Origin: an uncultured Muribaculaceae bacterium
Lineage (GTDB): Bacteria; Bacteroidota; Bacteroidia; Bacteroidales; Muribaculaceae
Direction of reading: 5' to 3'
Assembly: GCA_910577465.1 (NCBI GenBank)
Contig: CAJTMM010000012.1
Span: 5,182-23,568 of the forward strand
Length of the DNA: 18,387 nt
Made by a program: the position numbers and the translations under genes. This document shows positions 1 to 6,434 of this stretch, in pieces (positions within the stretch are counted from its first letter, which is position 1; each line of letters starts with the position of its first letter). The notes beneath the pieces were generated by a model, which saw only the letters and a list, made by a program, of their open reading frames with translations, was not told the origin of the DNA and did not search any database.

Positions 1-482
1 CCACCGACTATTGGGGAGCTATGCAAGGCACATCCATGGCATGCCCGTTCATGACCGGCACCGTGGCGCTATGGCTTGAAGCCGACCCTACTCTGACTCA
101 TAGCGACATACTTGATGCCATAGAGCACTCCAGCACATCCGACACCTATACGGAAGCCGCTCCCATGCGGTTCGGCTATGGCAAACTCGATGCCGCACAA
201 GGATTAAACTATATCCTCCAGCGTACAGCTGCCATCGGAGCTATATCTTCCGACCCGGCACAAGGATTCGTCATCACCTCCTCCCGCACAGAGCAACGCG
301 TCACTCATCCCGACATATCCACATTCACACTCTATTTATCAGACACGCAAGGACGCACCGTAGCCACCGCACACACCGACCATGGCACCGCCGCCATCGC
401 CACTTCCGGTATGTCACGCGGTATCTACATACTCACAGTCTCCTCCGACTCGGCATCAAAATCAATAAAGATAGTCCTGTAA
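1..482 (+). CDS. S8 (subtilisin-like) serine protease, C-terminal part, with T9SS-type tail
   Basis: Only the 3' end of the gene is present; the frame is open from position 3 to the window edge, so the ATG at 21 is internal. The visible protein starts just before the catalytic serine motif GTSMACPFMTG (Ser codon 33-35), the hallmark of subtilases. The Asp and His of the triad lie outside the window. The rest of the S8 fold (ILDAI...YGKLDAAQGL) ends near base 240. About 80 residues follow that resemble a T9SS type-A sorting domain: a beta-rich stretch with the block LYLSDTQGRTV, then GIYILTV and a terminal SIKIVL. The likely role is an exported or cell-surface protease delivered by type IX secretion. 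The protease call is firm; the sorting-tail call is a pattern match. The next gene starts 13 bases downstream, so they may be cotranscribed. Confidence 0.88.
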   Translation, partial: TDYWGAMQGTSMACPFMTGTVALWLEADPTLTHSDILDAIEHSSTSDTYTEAAPMRFGYGKLDAAQGLNYILQRTAAIGAISSDPAQGFVITSSRTEQRVTHPDISTFTLYLSDTQGRTVATAHTDHGTAAIATSGMSRGIYILTVSSDSASKSIKIVL

Positions 483-495
483 CCGCACCACCACC

Positions 496-993
496 ATGCG
501 ACTACGCCCCGCCACCATCATCGACCTCCCGGATATAATGCACATAATCTCATGTGCCGTGGAGCGAATGCTTGCCGAGGGAAAGTGCCAGTGGGACCAT
601 ACTTACCCCACCGCCACACACATCATCACGGACATCCATGCCGATGCAGCCTACGTACTGGAAAATGACAGCAAAGTGATAGCTTACGGAGCGGTACTGT
701 TCACCGGCGAACCTGCATATAGTGCAATTGACGGTCTATGGCTTTCCGACGCACCCTACGTGGTGATACACCGCCTTGCGGTGGCACCGGAAATGCAAGG
801 CAATGGTATAGCAGCCAAGTTTATCAAAAGTGTGGAGCACCTTGCTGCATCCAAGGGATTCAGCAGTTTCAAAATCGATACCAACTTCGACAATCACCGT
901 ATGCTGCGCACATTGGAAAAATGCGGATTCTGCCACTGTGGAGAGATACACTACCCGCAAGGCTCACGTCTCGCATTCGAGAAACTCATCTGA
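496..993 (+). CDS. GNAT family N-acetyltransferase
   Basis: This 165-residue protein has the size and layout of a single-domain GCN5-related N-acetyltransferase. The acetyl-CoA loop (motif A) is at residues 91-110, with the core QGNGIA at 101-106 (Q/R-x-x-G-x-G/A pattern) after the strand VIHRLAVAP. The family's closing elements also fit: NFDNHRMLRTLEKCGF at about 129-144 is the usual N-x-x-x-x-x-L-x-K-x-G-F helix. Such enzymes transfer acetyl from acetyl-CoA to an amine on a small molecule or protein; nothing here identifies the substrate. The ATG at 496 follows the protease stop by 13 bases, with no room for a separate promoter, which suggests readthrough from upstream. Confidence 0.9.
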   Translation: MRLRPATIIDLPDIMHIISCAVERMLAEGKCQWDHTYPTATHIITDIHADAAYVLENDSKVIAYGAVLFTGEPAYSAIDGLWLSDAPYVVIHRLAVAPEMQGNGIAAKFIKSVEHLAASKGFSSFKIDTNFDNHRMLRTLEKCGFCHCGEIHYPQGSRLAFEKLI

Positions 994-1052
994 CCACATC
1001 GCGGCACCACGTTTTATTCACATCACATCTATCGCAATTCCCTCCTAATCGC

Positions 1053-1060
1053 TATCTTTG
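1053..1060 (+). promoter_or_regulatory. Bacteroidota -7 box before the MmcQ/YjbR gene
   Basis: TATCTTTG is an exact match to the Bacteroidota -7 consensus TAnnTTTG, 32 bases before the ATG at 1093. A -33 TTTG element at the usual distance is not obvious, so the call rests on the -7 box and its position between two genes. Confidence 0.55.
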
Positions 1061-1092
1061 TAAAAACATAATTTCTACAATTCCGCACACAC

Positions 1093-1458
1093 ATGAATAT
1101 CGAGGAAATAAGGGAATACTGCCTGTCACTACCATACACCACCGAAGATATGGCGTTTGGACCGGAATATCTGCTAATAAGAGTATTCAACAAGATATTT
1201 GCATGCATCGGACTTGAATGTCCCGATTATTTCGTAGTGAAGTGCGAGCCGGAATATGCCTTGAAACTGCGTGAACGTCATCCGGCAATAACCCCCGCAT
1301 GGCACTGGAACAAAAAGTACTGGAACCAGCTTAGCCTGCACGGAAACCTGTCCGACGACCTGATAAAATCACTCATTCGCCACAGCTACAGCGAGGTGGT
1401 GCGCAAACTCCCGAAAACCACCCGCACGACACACCCCGACATCACCGCCATAAAATAA
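1093..1458 (+). CDS. MmcQ/YjbR family protein
   Basis: This 121-residue protein matches the MmcQ/YjbR family (a CyaY-like fold) in length and in its pattern. It opens with MNIEEIREYCLSLPYTTEDM, as family members typically do. It continues with the phenylalanine/glycine turn FGPEYLLIRVFNKIFACIGL, then a lysine/proline segment and the late motif HWNKKYWNQLSL followed by a helix ending LIRHSYSEVVRKLPK. The family is usually annotated as a DNA-binding or nucleotide-related protein, but its role is poorly defined. It is probably cytoplasmic, as no signal peptide or membrane segment is seen. It has its own promoter-like box upstream and converges on the minus-strand gene ending at 1527; no clear terminator lies between them. 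Confidence 0.85.
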   Translation: MNIEEIREYCLSLPYTTEDMAFGPEYLLIRVFNKIFACIGLECPDYFVVKCEPEYALKLRERHPAITPAWHWNKKYWNQLSLHGNLSDDLIKSLIRHSYSEVVRKLPKTTRTTHPDITAIK

Positions 1459-1526
1459 ACCTTTACAATCCATCCCGGATGTCGCAAGTCCTGCTACCGT
1501 CACAACTATAACCATAGCCGGTTAAG

Positions 1527-1946
1527 TCAGCGGTAGAAACGTCGGTTCCGCCATACGTGACCCATTATGGTTATTATGAACAGGAAGCCAAACTTGCCAT
1601 GAATACCACCTATTGTAGAATGAATGTACGTGCCTACCCAATGACCGGTGGCAACAATCCCGCTTATCAGCATAAGGAAAAACAGAATCCCAAGAAACGG
1701 ATGCTTTTTGCGATGAATATGCGACATTGATTGTTTTTTCGTCACGTGATTACGATGAAGTTGAATATGCCATAATATCACTCCCGTAAAAACCGTTCCG
1801 AGGACAATATGTATCCACACCCACATCACCCTTCCATTAGGACTTATCTCCAATTGTAATCCCGACACAAGAATCGCAATGGTCAGGAACAACAGCGACC
1901 AATCGCATATCTTCAGCTTAGTTTTCTTTGTCATCTGCATAATCAT
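1527..1946 (-). CDS. DUF4405 family four-helix membrane protein, probable b-type cytochrome-like
   Basis: The frame is open to a TTG at 1961, but a promoter -7 box covers 1959-1966, so translation more likely starts at ATG 1946, 1940 or 1934. From 1946 the protein has 139 residues. Four hydrophobic helices are visible, at about 16-34, 42-62, 82-102 and 117-131. Histidines 46 and 60 sit in helix 2, and 116 and 130 at helix 4. Each pair is 14 residues apart, the spacing used by bis-histidine haem ligands in cytochrome b. Family membership is from overall pattern (WIH...LWHIQLH; GGIHGKFGF...GH). Inference: a small inner-membrane dihaem electron carrier or redox partner. The exact function is unknown. 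It lies 33 bases downstream of the secreted-protein gene, on the same strand. Confidence 0.75.
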   Translation of the reverse strand: MIMQMTKKTKLKICDWSLLFLTIAILVSGLQLEISPNGRVMWVWIHIVLGTVFTGVILWHIQLHRNHVTKKQSMSHIHRKKHPFLGILFFLMLISGIVATGHWVGTYIHSTIGGIHGKFGFLFIITIMGHVWRNRRFYR

Positions 1947-1958
1947 TTTATATGACCG

Positions 1959-1966
1959 CAAAATTA
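1959..1966 (-). promoter_or_regulatory. Bacteroidota -7 box for the DUF4405 gene
   Basis: Read on the minus strand this is TAATTTTG, an exact TAnnTTTG match. It sits between the stop of the upstream gene (1980) and the cluster of ATG codons at 1946, 1940 and 1934. If used, transcription starts near 1952-1955. That excludes the TTG at 1961 as the start codon and favours one of the ATGs, probably 1940 or 1934 if a leader is needed. No clear -33 element is seen. Confidence 0.5.
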
Positions 1967-1979
1967 TTCTGAAAACATT

Positions 1980-2822
1980 TTATTGTAATGGCAATGCAGA
2001 CTGTGGAACATATTCAATCCATTCAAAAATATCATCACTATCTGTTGCGGGCTCATAAATATATTCTTCACCACAACCATTTAATATGATGCGCCTTGGC
2101 TCACTTGACACAAAAGACCAATAGATACCTTCATTTGAGAAGGTACAAGCGTTCGGATTAAATTTAGATGCGTCAATAACAGGAAGATTATTCAAAAGCA
2201 CATAGTTGTTTGGAGCCGAATAATGTGTGTATTCACCTGTGTTCATGTTCTTCATCATACGAATATTCTGAAGAAAAACCGAACCCTGATTAGTGTGACG
2301 TAGTGATGCCGCACGGATATATGACATTCCGGGACTAATCATATACATAAATGAATTGTTGTTAGTGTCAATCATCACATGACAATAATCTCCATCAAGC
2401 ATAACCACCCTTGTGCCTAATTGCCATTGTTGTAGACAATCGGCGATATTAAAAGAGGATGCCTCCATGAGCTTGTAAGGTTCTACGACATTAACAGTCT
2501 CTATCAGATACATCGGCACACCATTCACTGTAATTGATTTGCCATTCGCGTCCACATCCAATGGCTCGCCATCAATCATCAGTATTGTATCAGGAGTGAA
2601 CACTGTTGTGCGGTTTACATCGCGGCTTGGAATAATCAACGTGGCCGACTTGGTATCCAGGCTGTCATTACGCGTGAAATAGACTAGGACCGAATCTGTC
2701 TGCACCAGTTCAGAGGTAGCGTTTGCCCACACTCCTTTTGCGCCGGGATTTAGATTAGGCGCAGCCCATGATGCCATCACAGCCGACAGCATCAACAATA
2801 ACATTGCGATAGGTTTTTTCAT
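1980..2822 (-). CDS. secreted protein of unknown function
   Basis: I do not recognise this 280-residue protein. The N-terminus is a clear Sec signal peptide: MKKP, then a hydrophobic core LLLMLSAVMASW and an AxA-like cut near WAAP (about residues 19-21). There is no lipobox cysteine, so it is probably periplasmic or released. The mature part has no membrane helix and looks beta-rich, with many Asn, Asp, Ser and Thr residues. It has two nearby cysteines (ADCLQQW and DYCHV) and a third pair later (NACTF, NGCGEE) that could form disulfides. It ends in an acidic segment. Base composition is clearly more AT-rich than glgB or mutS in the same window. The following DUF4405 gene may be partly cotranscribed but has its own promoter-like box. 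Confidence 0.75.
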   Translation of the reverse strand: MKKPIAMLLLMLSAVMASWAAPNLNPGAKGVWANATSELVQTDSVLVYFTRNDSLDTKSATLIIPSRDVNRTTVFTPDTILMIDGEPLDVDANGKSITVNGVPMYLIETVNVVEPYKLMEASSFNIADCLQQWQLGTRVVMLDGDYCHVMIDTNNNSFMYMISPGMSYIRAASLRHTNQGSVFLQNIRMMKNMNTGEYTHYSAPNNYVLLNNLPVIDASKFNPNACTFSNEGIYWSFVSSEPRRIILNGCGEEYIYEPATDSDDIFEWIEYVPQSALPLQ

Positions 2823-2871
2823 TTGTTAATCCTATTTTCCAAAATAACGACGAGACCATTCTCATCGGCAG

Positions 2872-2879
2872 CAAATATA
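2872..2879 (-). promoter_or_regulatory. Bacteroidota -7 box for the secreted-protein gene
   Basis: On the minus strand this reads TATATTTG, an exact TAnnTTTG match, about 50 bases before the ATG at 2822. That predicts a leader of roughly 40-45 bases. No convincing -33 TTTG was found at 19-21 bases upstream. The rest of the 2823-3033 gap is AT-rich and shows no ORF or strong hairpin. Confidence 0.5.
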
Positions 2880-3033
2880 GCGAATTTATTCAACTCTGAA
2901 TGGTTGTTCTGATACTTCAATAACATAAGCTAAAATGCACTAATCTTAAAATCAAGTAGATTCTCGCCATTTTTATGAATGCAGCCTATCCCATACTATC
3001 GGACTATATCGCCATCCCTGATTAAACTTAGCA

Positions 3034-3939
3034 CTACAACGCATAGTTAAACGCCACTTGTATAAACGGACGTGTCGGCATCGGTATGTCGAAATATCTC
3101 TTTGTCCCGGACACACCCGTTACGCGGCTCGACATTTTCAGAATCACCCCACCCTGTATCTCACCATAGAAGTTTGCTGCAAGCCGGCGCTTATACTTGA
3201 TACCGGGACGGAAATTAGTATTAGTATATCTACACCTTTTGGGCAAGTCGGCATGGTTCGGCTGGAAGTAAAATGACCTTACATCAATATCTCCTCCTAT
3301 AGTTATAAGATCCGATTTGGTCGGAGTGTAATCCAGTCCAAACATGCCGCCATACAAATTTATGGCAAAGTTATCGTTAAAACGGTGACGATACATAAAT
3401 ACAATAAACGCAGGTATTTTAGACGTGGAGTTTATCAACACAAGTGGCCCTATGCCAAACTGAGTATCCCTATTGGCACGCAACATAAACAGCCCCATGA
3501 CTATTCCGGACACGCGCTGAAAACGCTTGTCGCCCCAATCGGCAGATACGGTTCCAAATGCCATGAACGGACGTCCAAAAAGCTGACTACGGAACGAAGC
3601 AGAAACGCCAAATTGACCATACAGATGAGTTTTATTCATATTCATCTGATCCGGATCATAATCTATTGGCAGTTCATCTGTGGAAAAATCAGCTTGAAGC
3701 GAATTATAATTTGCATTTGCAGTAAGAGTGAATTTCTGATTCTTGAAAAATTCGTATGACACACGCGCGTTAAAATGATTAGAGACCGACGCATTGGTAT
3801 AGTCATAAGACACTCTGATATTTGTTTTCACCATACCATAATTATCCGTAGGAACATCTTGCGATTCCTGCGCAATACAATGTGCACTTGAAACAATAGT
3901 CAATATAGACAGCAGAAATGGTAATAAGTATACACGCAT
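3034..3939 (-). CDS. outer-membrane beta-barrel protein, DUF6268-like
   Basis: This 301-residue protein starts with a signal peptide (MRVYLLPFLLSILTIVSSAH, cut probably near CIAQ-ES). It then shows alternating hydrophobic/polar strands typical of an outer-membrane barrel, such as FTLTANANYNSL, HLYGQFGVSASFRS and NFYGEIQGGVILKM. It ends in FIQVAFNYAL, a plausible last barrel strand. Aromatic girdle residues and the many short Asn/Asp turns also fit. The pattern resembles the DUF6268 outer-membrane family of Bacteroidota, whose ligand is unknown; that assignment is tentative, while the barrel call is stronger. The gene is AT-rich like its two downstream neighbours. It begins 39 bases after the T-tract of the tRNA terminator, so it probably has its own promoter there. 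Confidence 0.72.
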   Translation of the reverse strand: MRVYLLPFLLSILTIVSSAHCIAQESQDVPTDNYGMVKTNIRVSYDYTNASVSNHFNARVSYEFFKNQKFTLTANANYNSLQADFSTDELPIDYDPDQMNMNKTHLYGQFGVSASFRSQLFGRPFMAFGTVSADWGDKRFQRVSGIVMGLFMLRANRDTQFGIGPLVLINSTSKIPAFIVFMYRHRFNDNFAINLYGGMFGLDYTPTKSDLITIGGDIDVRSFYFQPNHADLPKRCRYTNTNFRPGIKYKRRLAANFYGEIQGGVILKMSSRVTGVSGTKRYFDIPMPTRPFIQVAFNYAL

Positions 3940-3978
3940 GAGTATATTACGTCGTAATTGGTTTGTTTCCCCTAAGAC

Positions 3979-4019
3979 AAAAAATAATGACCGACAATCA
4001 GATGATTATCAGTCATTAT
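3979..4019 (-). terminator. intrinsic terminator of tRNA-Leu
   Basis: On the minus strand, immediately after the tRNA, an outer 8-bp stem (ATAATGAC with GTCATTAT, 4019-4012 and 3991-3984) continues into a second run of about 8 pairs, two of them G-T (4011-4003 with 4000-3992). Only a few bases remain for the loop around 4001-4002. A run of six T follows (3984-3979 read on the minus strand, overlapping the stem end). The stem has about 16 pairs and the T-tract is in the right place, so this is a strong Rho-independent terminator. Confidence 0.8.
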
Positions 4020-4022
4020 CAG

Positions 4023-4104
4023 TACCCAGACCCGGGATCGAACCGGGATGGATTGCTCCACTGGTGTTTGAGACCAGCGCGTCTACCGATTCCGCCATCT
4101 GGGC
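4023..4104 (-). tRNA. tRNA-Leu (anticodon CAA)
   Basis: The 82-base minus-strand sequence folds as a class II tRNA. The acceptor stem GCCCAGA pairs with TCTGGGT (one G-U pair) and leaves discriminator A at 4023. The D-arm contains GGTAGACGC. The anticodon stem CTGGT/ACCAG encloses the loop CTCAAAC, giving anticodon CAA, which reads UUG leucine codons. The variable arm folds TGGA/TCCA. The T-arm is CCCGG-TTCGATC-CCGGG. The 3' CCA is not encoded and must be added by tRNA nucleotidyltransferase. A promoter lies directly upstream and a terminator directly downstream, so it is a monocistronic unit, divergent from glgB. Confidence 0.95.
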
Positions 4105-4114
4105 ATTAGCGGTG

Positions 4115-4145
4115 CAAAGGTAAGCATTGTTTTGTGTACGTGCAA
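4115..4145 (-). promoter_or_regulatory. tRNA-Leu promoter (-33 TTG, -7 TACCTTTG)
   Basis: On the minus strand the -7 box TACCTTTG (4122-4115) matches TAnnTTTG exactly. A TTG -33 element lies at 4145-4143 with a 20-base spacer, the best-formed promoter in the window. The predicted start is a few bases before the tRNA 5' end at 4104, leaving almost no leader to trim. Confidence 0.72.
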
Positions 4146-4147
4146 TA

Positions 4148-4214
4148 GTTTGGCGCGTTTTTTCGCCAATCCATGCAATTTTTGTTTATTTTCTATGGTT
4201 TGGCGGGATTTTTC
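4148..4214 (+). repeat. 17-bp imperfect direct repeat, 50-bp period, upstream of glgB
   Basis: GTTTGGCGCGTTTTTTC at 4148-4164 recurs as GTTTGGCGGGATTTTTC at 4198-4214: 15 of 17 bases match and the two starts are exactly 50 bp apart. The first copy also sits in a small inverted repeat, TTGGCG (4150-4155) with CGCCAA (4164-4169). The pair lies between the divergent tRNA-Leu and glgB promoters, so it could be an operator for either or both. Its function is unknown. Confidence 0.5.
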
Positions 4215-4216
4215 AT

Positions 4217-4224
4217 TAAGTTTG
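4217..4224 (+). promoter_or_regulatory. candidate -7 box for glgB
   Basis: TAAGTTTG matches TAnnTTTG exactly and lies 71 bases before the glgB ATG, just after the second copy of the 17-bp repeat. A TTTG at 4199-4202 is only 14 bases upstream, shorter than the usual spacer, so the -33 element is uncertain. If correct, the leader is about 65 bases. Confidence 0.45.
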
Positions 4225-4295
4225 TGGTTATTAATATCGGAACTTGGACACAAACGTGTCAAGTTACCGAAACCACGCTTTAAAAGCCTCATACC

Positions 4296-6395
4296 ATGCC
4301 TAAAGAGAAAAAAAACACCGGGATTAAATCCAAAAAGGTCCGCAAACTCAATCTTATCAAACACGACCCCTGGCTCGAACCATTTGCCGACGCCATCAAC
4401 GGACGCCACGACGACGCCTTGCGCAAGGAGCGTGAGCTGACCGGTGGATTGCGCAATCTCGATGAATTTGCCAACGCCCACAACTACTTCGGACTGCATC
4501 ACACGCCCGATGGAGGATGGGTATTCCGCGAATGGGCGCCCAATGCCACCGGAATAGCCCTCATAGGCGACTTCTCCAACTGGCAATCACAGGCACGCTA
4601 CCAACTCCAACCTATCGGGGGTGGCGTTTGGGAGCTCACACTCCCTGCCGAAGCCATGCACCACGGACAGTACTATAAGATGCTCGTGAAGTGGCAGGGG
4701 GGCGAAGGACAACGCATACCCGCTTATGCCACACGCGTGGTTCAGGACGAATCCACGGCTCTATTCTCGGCGCAGGTTTGGGACCCGCAGCCATCCTACA
4801 CATGGCGAGTAGAGGACTTCAAGCCCGACACCAAACCGCTGCTCATCTATGAATGCCACATAGGCATGGCACAGCAACGCGAAGGCGTAGGCTCATACAC
4901 CGAATTCCGCGACCTGATACTGCCGCGCATTGCAGCCGACGGCTACAACGCCATACAGATTATGGCAATACAGGAACACCCATACTACGGCTCATTCGGG
5001 TACCACGTGTCAAGCTTCTTCGCTCCATCAAGCCGATTCGGCACACCCGAAGAGCTGAAATCGCTCATAGACCGAGCTCACGAACTCGGCATAGCCGTAA
5101 TCATGGACATAGTACACAGCCACGCCGTGAAAAACGAAGTCGAAGGGCTCGGACGTCTCGACGGAAGCTACGACCTATACTTCTACGGCGATAGCCGTCG
5201 CGAGCATCCGGCATGGGACTCCCTATGCTTTGACTACGGCAAGAACGAAGTGCTCCACTTCCTGCTGTCCAACTGCAAATACTGGCTTGAGGAATTCAGA
5301 TTCGACGGATTCAGATTCGACGGCGTCACATCCATGCTGTACTACAGCCACGGTCTCGGACAGGCATTCGGCAGCTACGACGATTACTACAACGGCAATC
5401 AGGACACCAACGCCATAACCTACCTCACATTGGCAAACAAACTCATCCACACCATCAACCCCTCGGCAATAACCATAGCCGAAGAGATGAGCGGCATGCC
5501 GGGACTCGCCATTCCGGTCAAGGACGGCGGCATAGGATTCGACTACCGCATGGCAATGGGCATTCCTGACTATTGGATCAAGACCCTCAAAGAGAAGAAA
5601 GACGAGGACTGGCACCCAACATCCATATTCTGGGAACTGACCAACCGCCGCGCCGACGAAAAGACCATATCATACGTCGAGAGCCACGACCAGGCGCTCG
5701 TGGGCGACAAGACGGTAATATTCCGTCTGATTGACGACAAGATGTACTGGCACATGATGAAGGACGACGACGACATGACCGTGGCACGCGGCATAGCGCT
5801 CCACAAAATGATACGTCTCGTAACCGCATCCACCATCAATGGCGGATACCTCAACTTCATGGGCAATGAATTCGGCCATCCCGAATGGATTGACTTCCCC
5901 CGCGAAGGCAACGGATGGAGCTACAAATACGCCCGCCGACAGTGGGACTTGGTTGACCGCAAGGAGCTGAAATACGAATACCTCAACGACTTCGACAACG
6001 CCATGATTGAGCTAATATCCGGCGTCTACAACTTCCAGGCACTACCTGTCGACAAACTTTGGGAGAAAGACGATGACCAGATTCTGGCATACCGTCGTGG
6101 CAATCTCGTGTTCGTGTTCAACTTCAATCCCGCCAAATCATTCTCCGACTACGGCATCCTCACCCCTCCCGGAGAATACGAGGTGGTACTCTCCACCGAC
6201 AGCCCTCGCTTCGGCGGCTACGGTAACATCGACGAGACCGTCAGTCACCTCACACAGACCGACCCCCTCTACACACCCCTCGGCGTGGAATGGCTCAAAC
6301 TCTACCTCCCCGCACGCTCGGCACAAGTCCTGCGCATCCGCAAACCCCGCCCCAAAAAGAAATCCCCCGCCAAACCAAAGGCAAAGAAATCATAA
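4296..6395 (+). CDS. glgB: 1,4-alpha-glucan (glycogen) branching enzyme, GH13_8 type
   Basis: GlgB cuts alpha-1,4-glucan chains and rejoins them through alpha-1,6 bonds to make branched glycogen in the cytoplasm. The 699-residue protein has a CBM48-like N-terminal domain (about 60-150, FREWAPNATGIALIGDFSNW) and a GH13 barrel. Conserved regions are visible: DIVHSH (271-276), GFRFDGVTSM with nucleophile Asp342, TIAEEMSG with acid/base Glu396, and VESHDQALVGD with Asp465. The wording of these motifs is that of the eukaryotic-like subfamily GH13_8 (human GBE1 has nearly the same regions) rather than Escherichia coli GlgB. An all-beta C-domain ends at about 680. Both termini are rich in lysine, and the tail after 682 is a Lys/Pro/Ala stretch of unknown role. 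The next gene begins 39 bases downstream without an evident promoter. Confidence 0.95.
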   Translation: MPKEKKNTGIKSKKVRKLNLIKHDPWLEPFADAINGRHDDALRKERELTGGLRNLDEFANAHNYFGLHHTPDGGWVFREWAPNATGIALIGDFSNWQSQARYQLQPIGGGVWELTLPAEAMHHGQYYKMLVKWQGGEGQRIPAYATRVVQDESTALFSAQVWDPQPSYTWRVEDFKPDTKPLLIYECHIGMAQQREGVGSYTEFRDLILPRIAADGYNAIQIMAIQEHPYYGSFGYHVSSFFAPSSRFGTPEELKSLIDRAHELGIAVIMDIVHSHAVKNEVEGLGRLDGSYDLYFYGDSRREHPAWDSLCFDYGKNEVLHFLLSNCKYWLEEFRFDGFRFDGVTSMLYYSHGLGQAFGSYDDYYNGNQDTNAITYLTLANKLIHTINPSAITIAEEMSGMPGLAIPVKDGGIGFDYRMAMGIPDYWIKTLKEKKDEDWHPTSIFWELTNRRADEKTISYVESHDQALVGDKTVIFRLIDDKMYWHMMKDDDDMTVARGIALHKMIRLVTASTINGGYLNFMGNEFGHPEWIDFPREGNGWSYKYARRQWDLVDRKELKYEYLNDFDNAMIELISGVYNFQALPVDKLWEKDDDQILAYRRGNLVFVFNFNPAKSFSDYGILTPPGEYEVVLSTDSPRFGGYGNIDETVSHLTQTDPLYTPLGVEWLKLYLPARSAQVLRIRKPRPKKKSPAKPKAKKS

Positions 6396-6434
6396 GCGCA
6401 TATCGCACCACTCCAGATATTTTCACCATGCCTC

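Noticed and set aside
738..1217. 159-residue plus-strand frame across the GNAT and MmcQ genes
   Set aside because: It overlaps two genes with recognised families and shows no domain pattern of its own.
1466..1478. Attachment-site copy of tRNA-Leu
   Set aside because: The 13-base match is inverted relative to the tRNA and too short to call an att site; kept only as an observation.
1947..1961. TTG start for the DUF4405 protein
   Set aside because: An exact -7 promoter box overlaps it; three ATG codons follow within 30 bases.
4083..4586. 167-residue minus-strand frame upstream of and into glgB
   Set aside because: It overlaps the tRNA-Leu gene, its promoter and the glgB start, and no protein family is seen.
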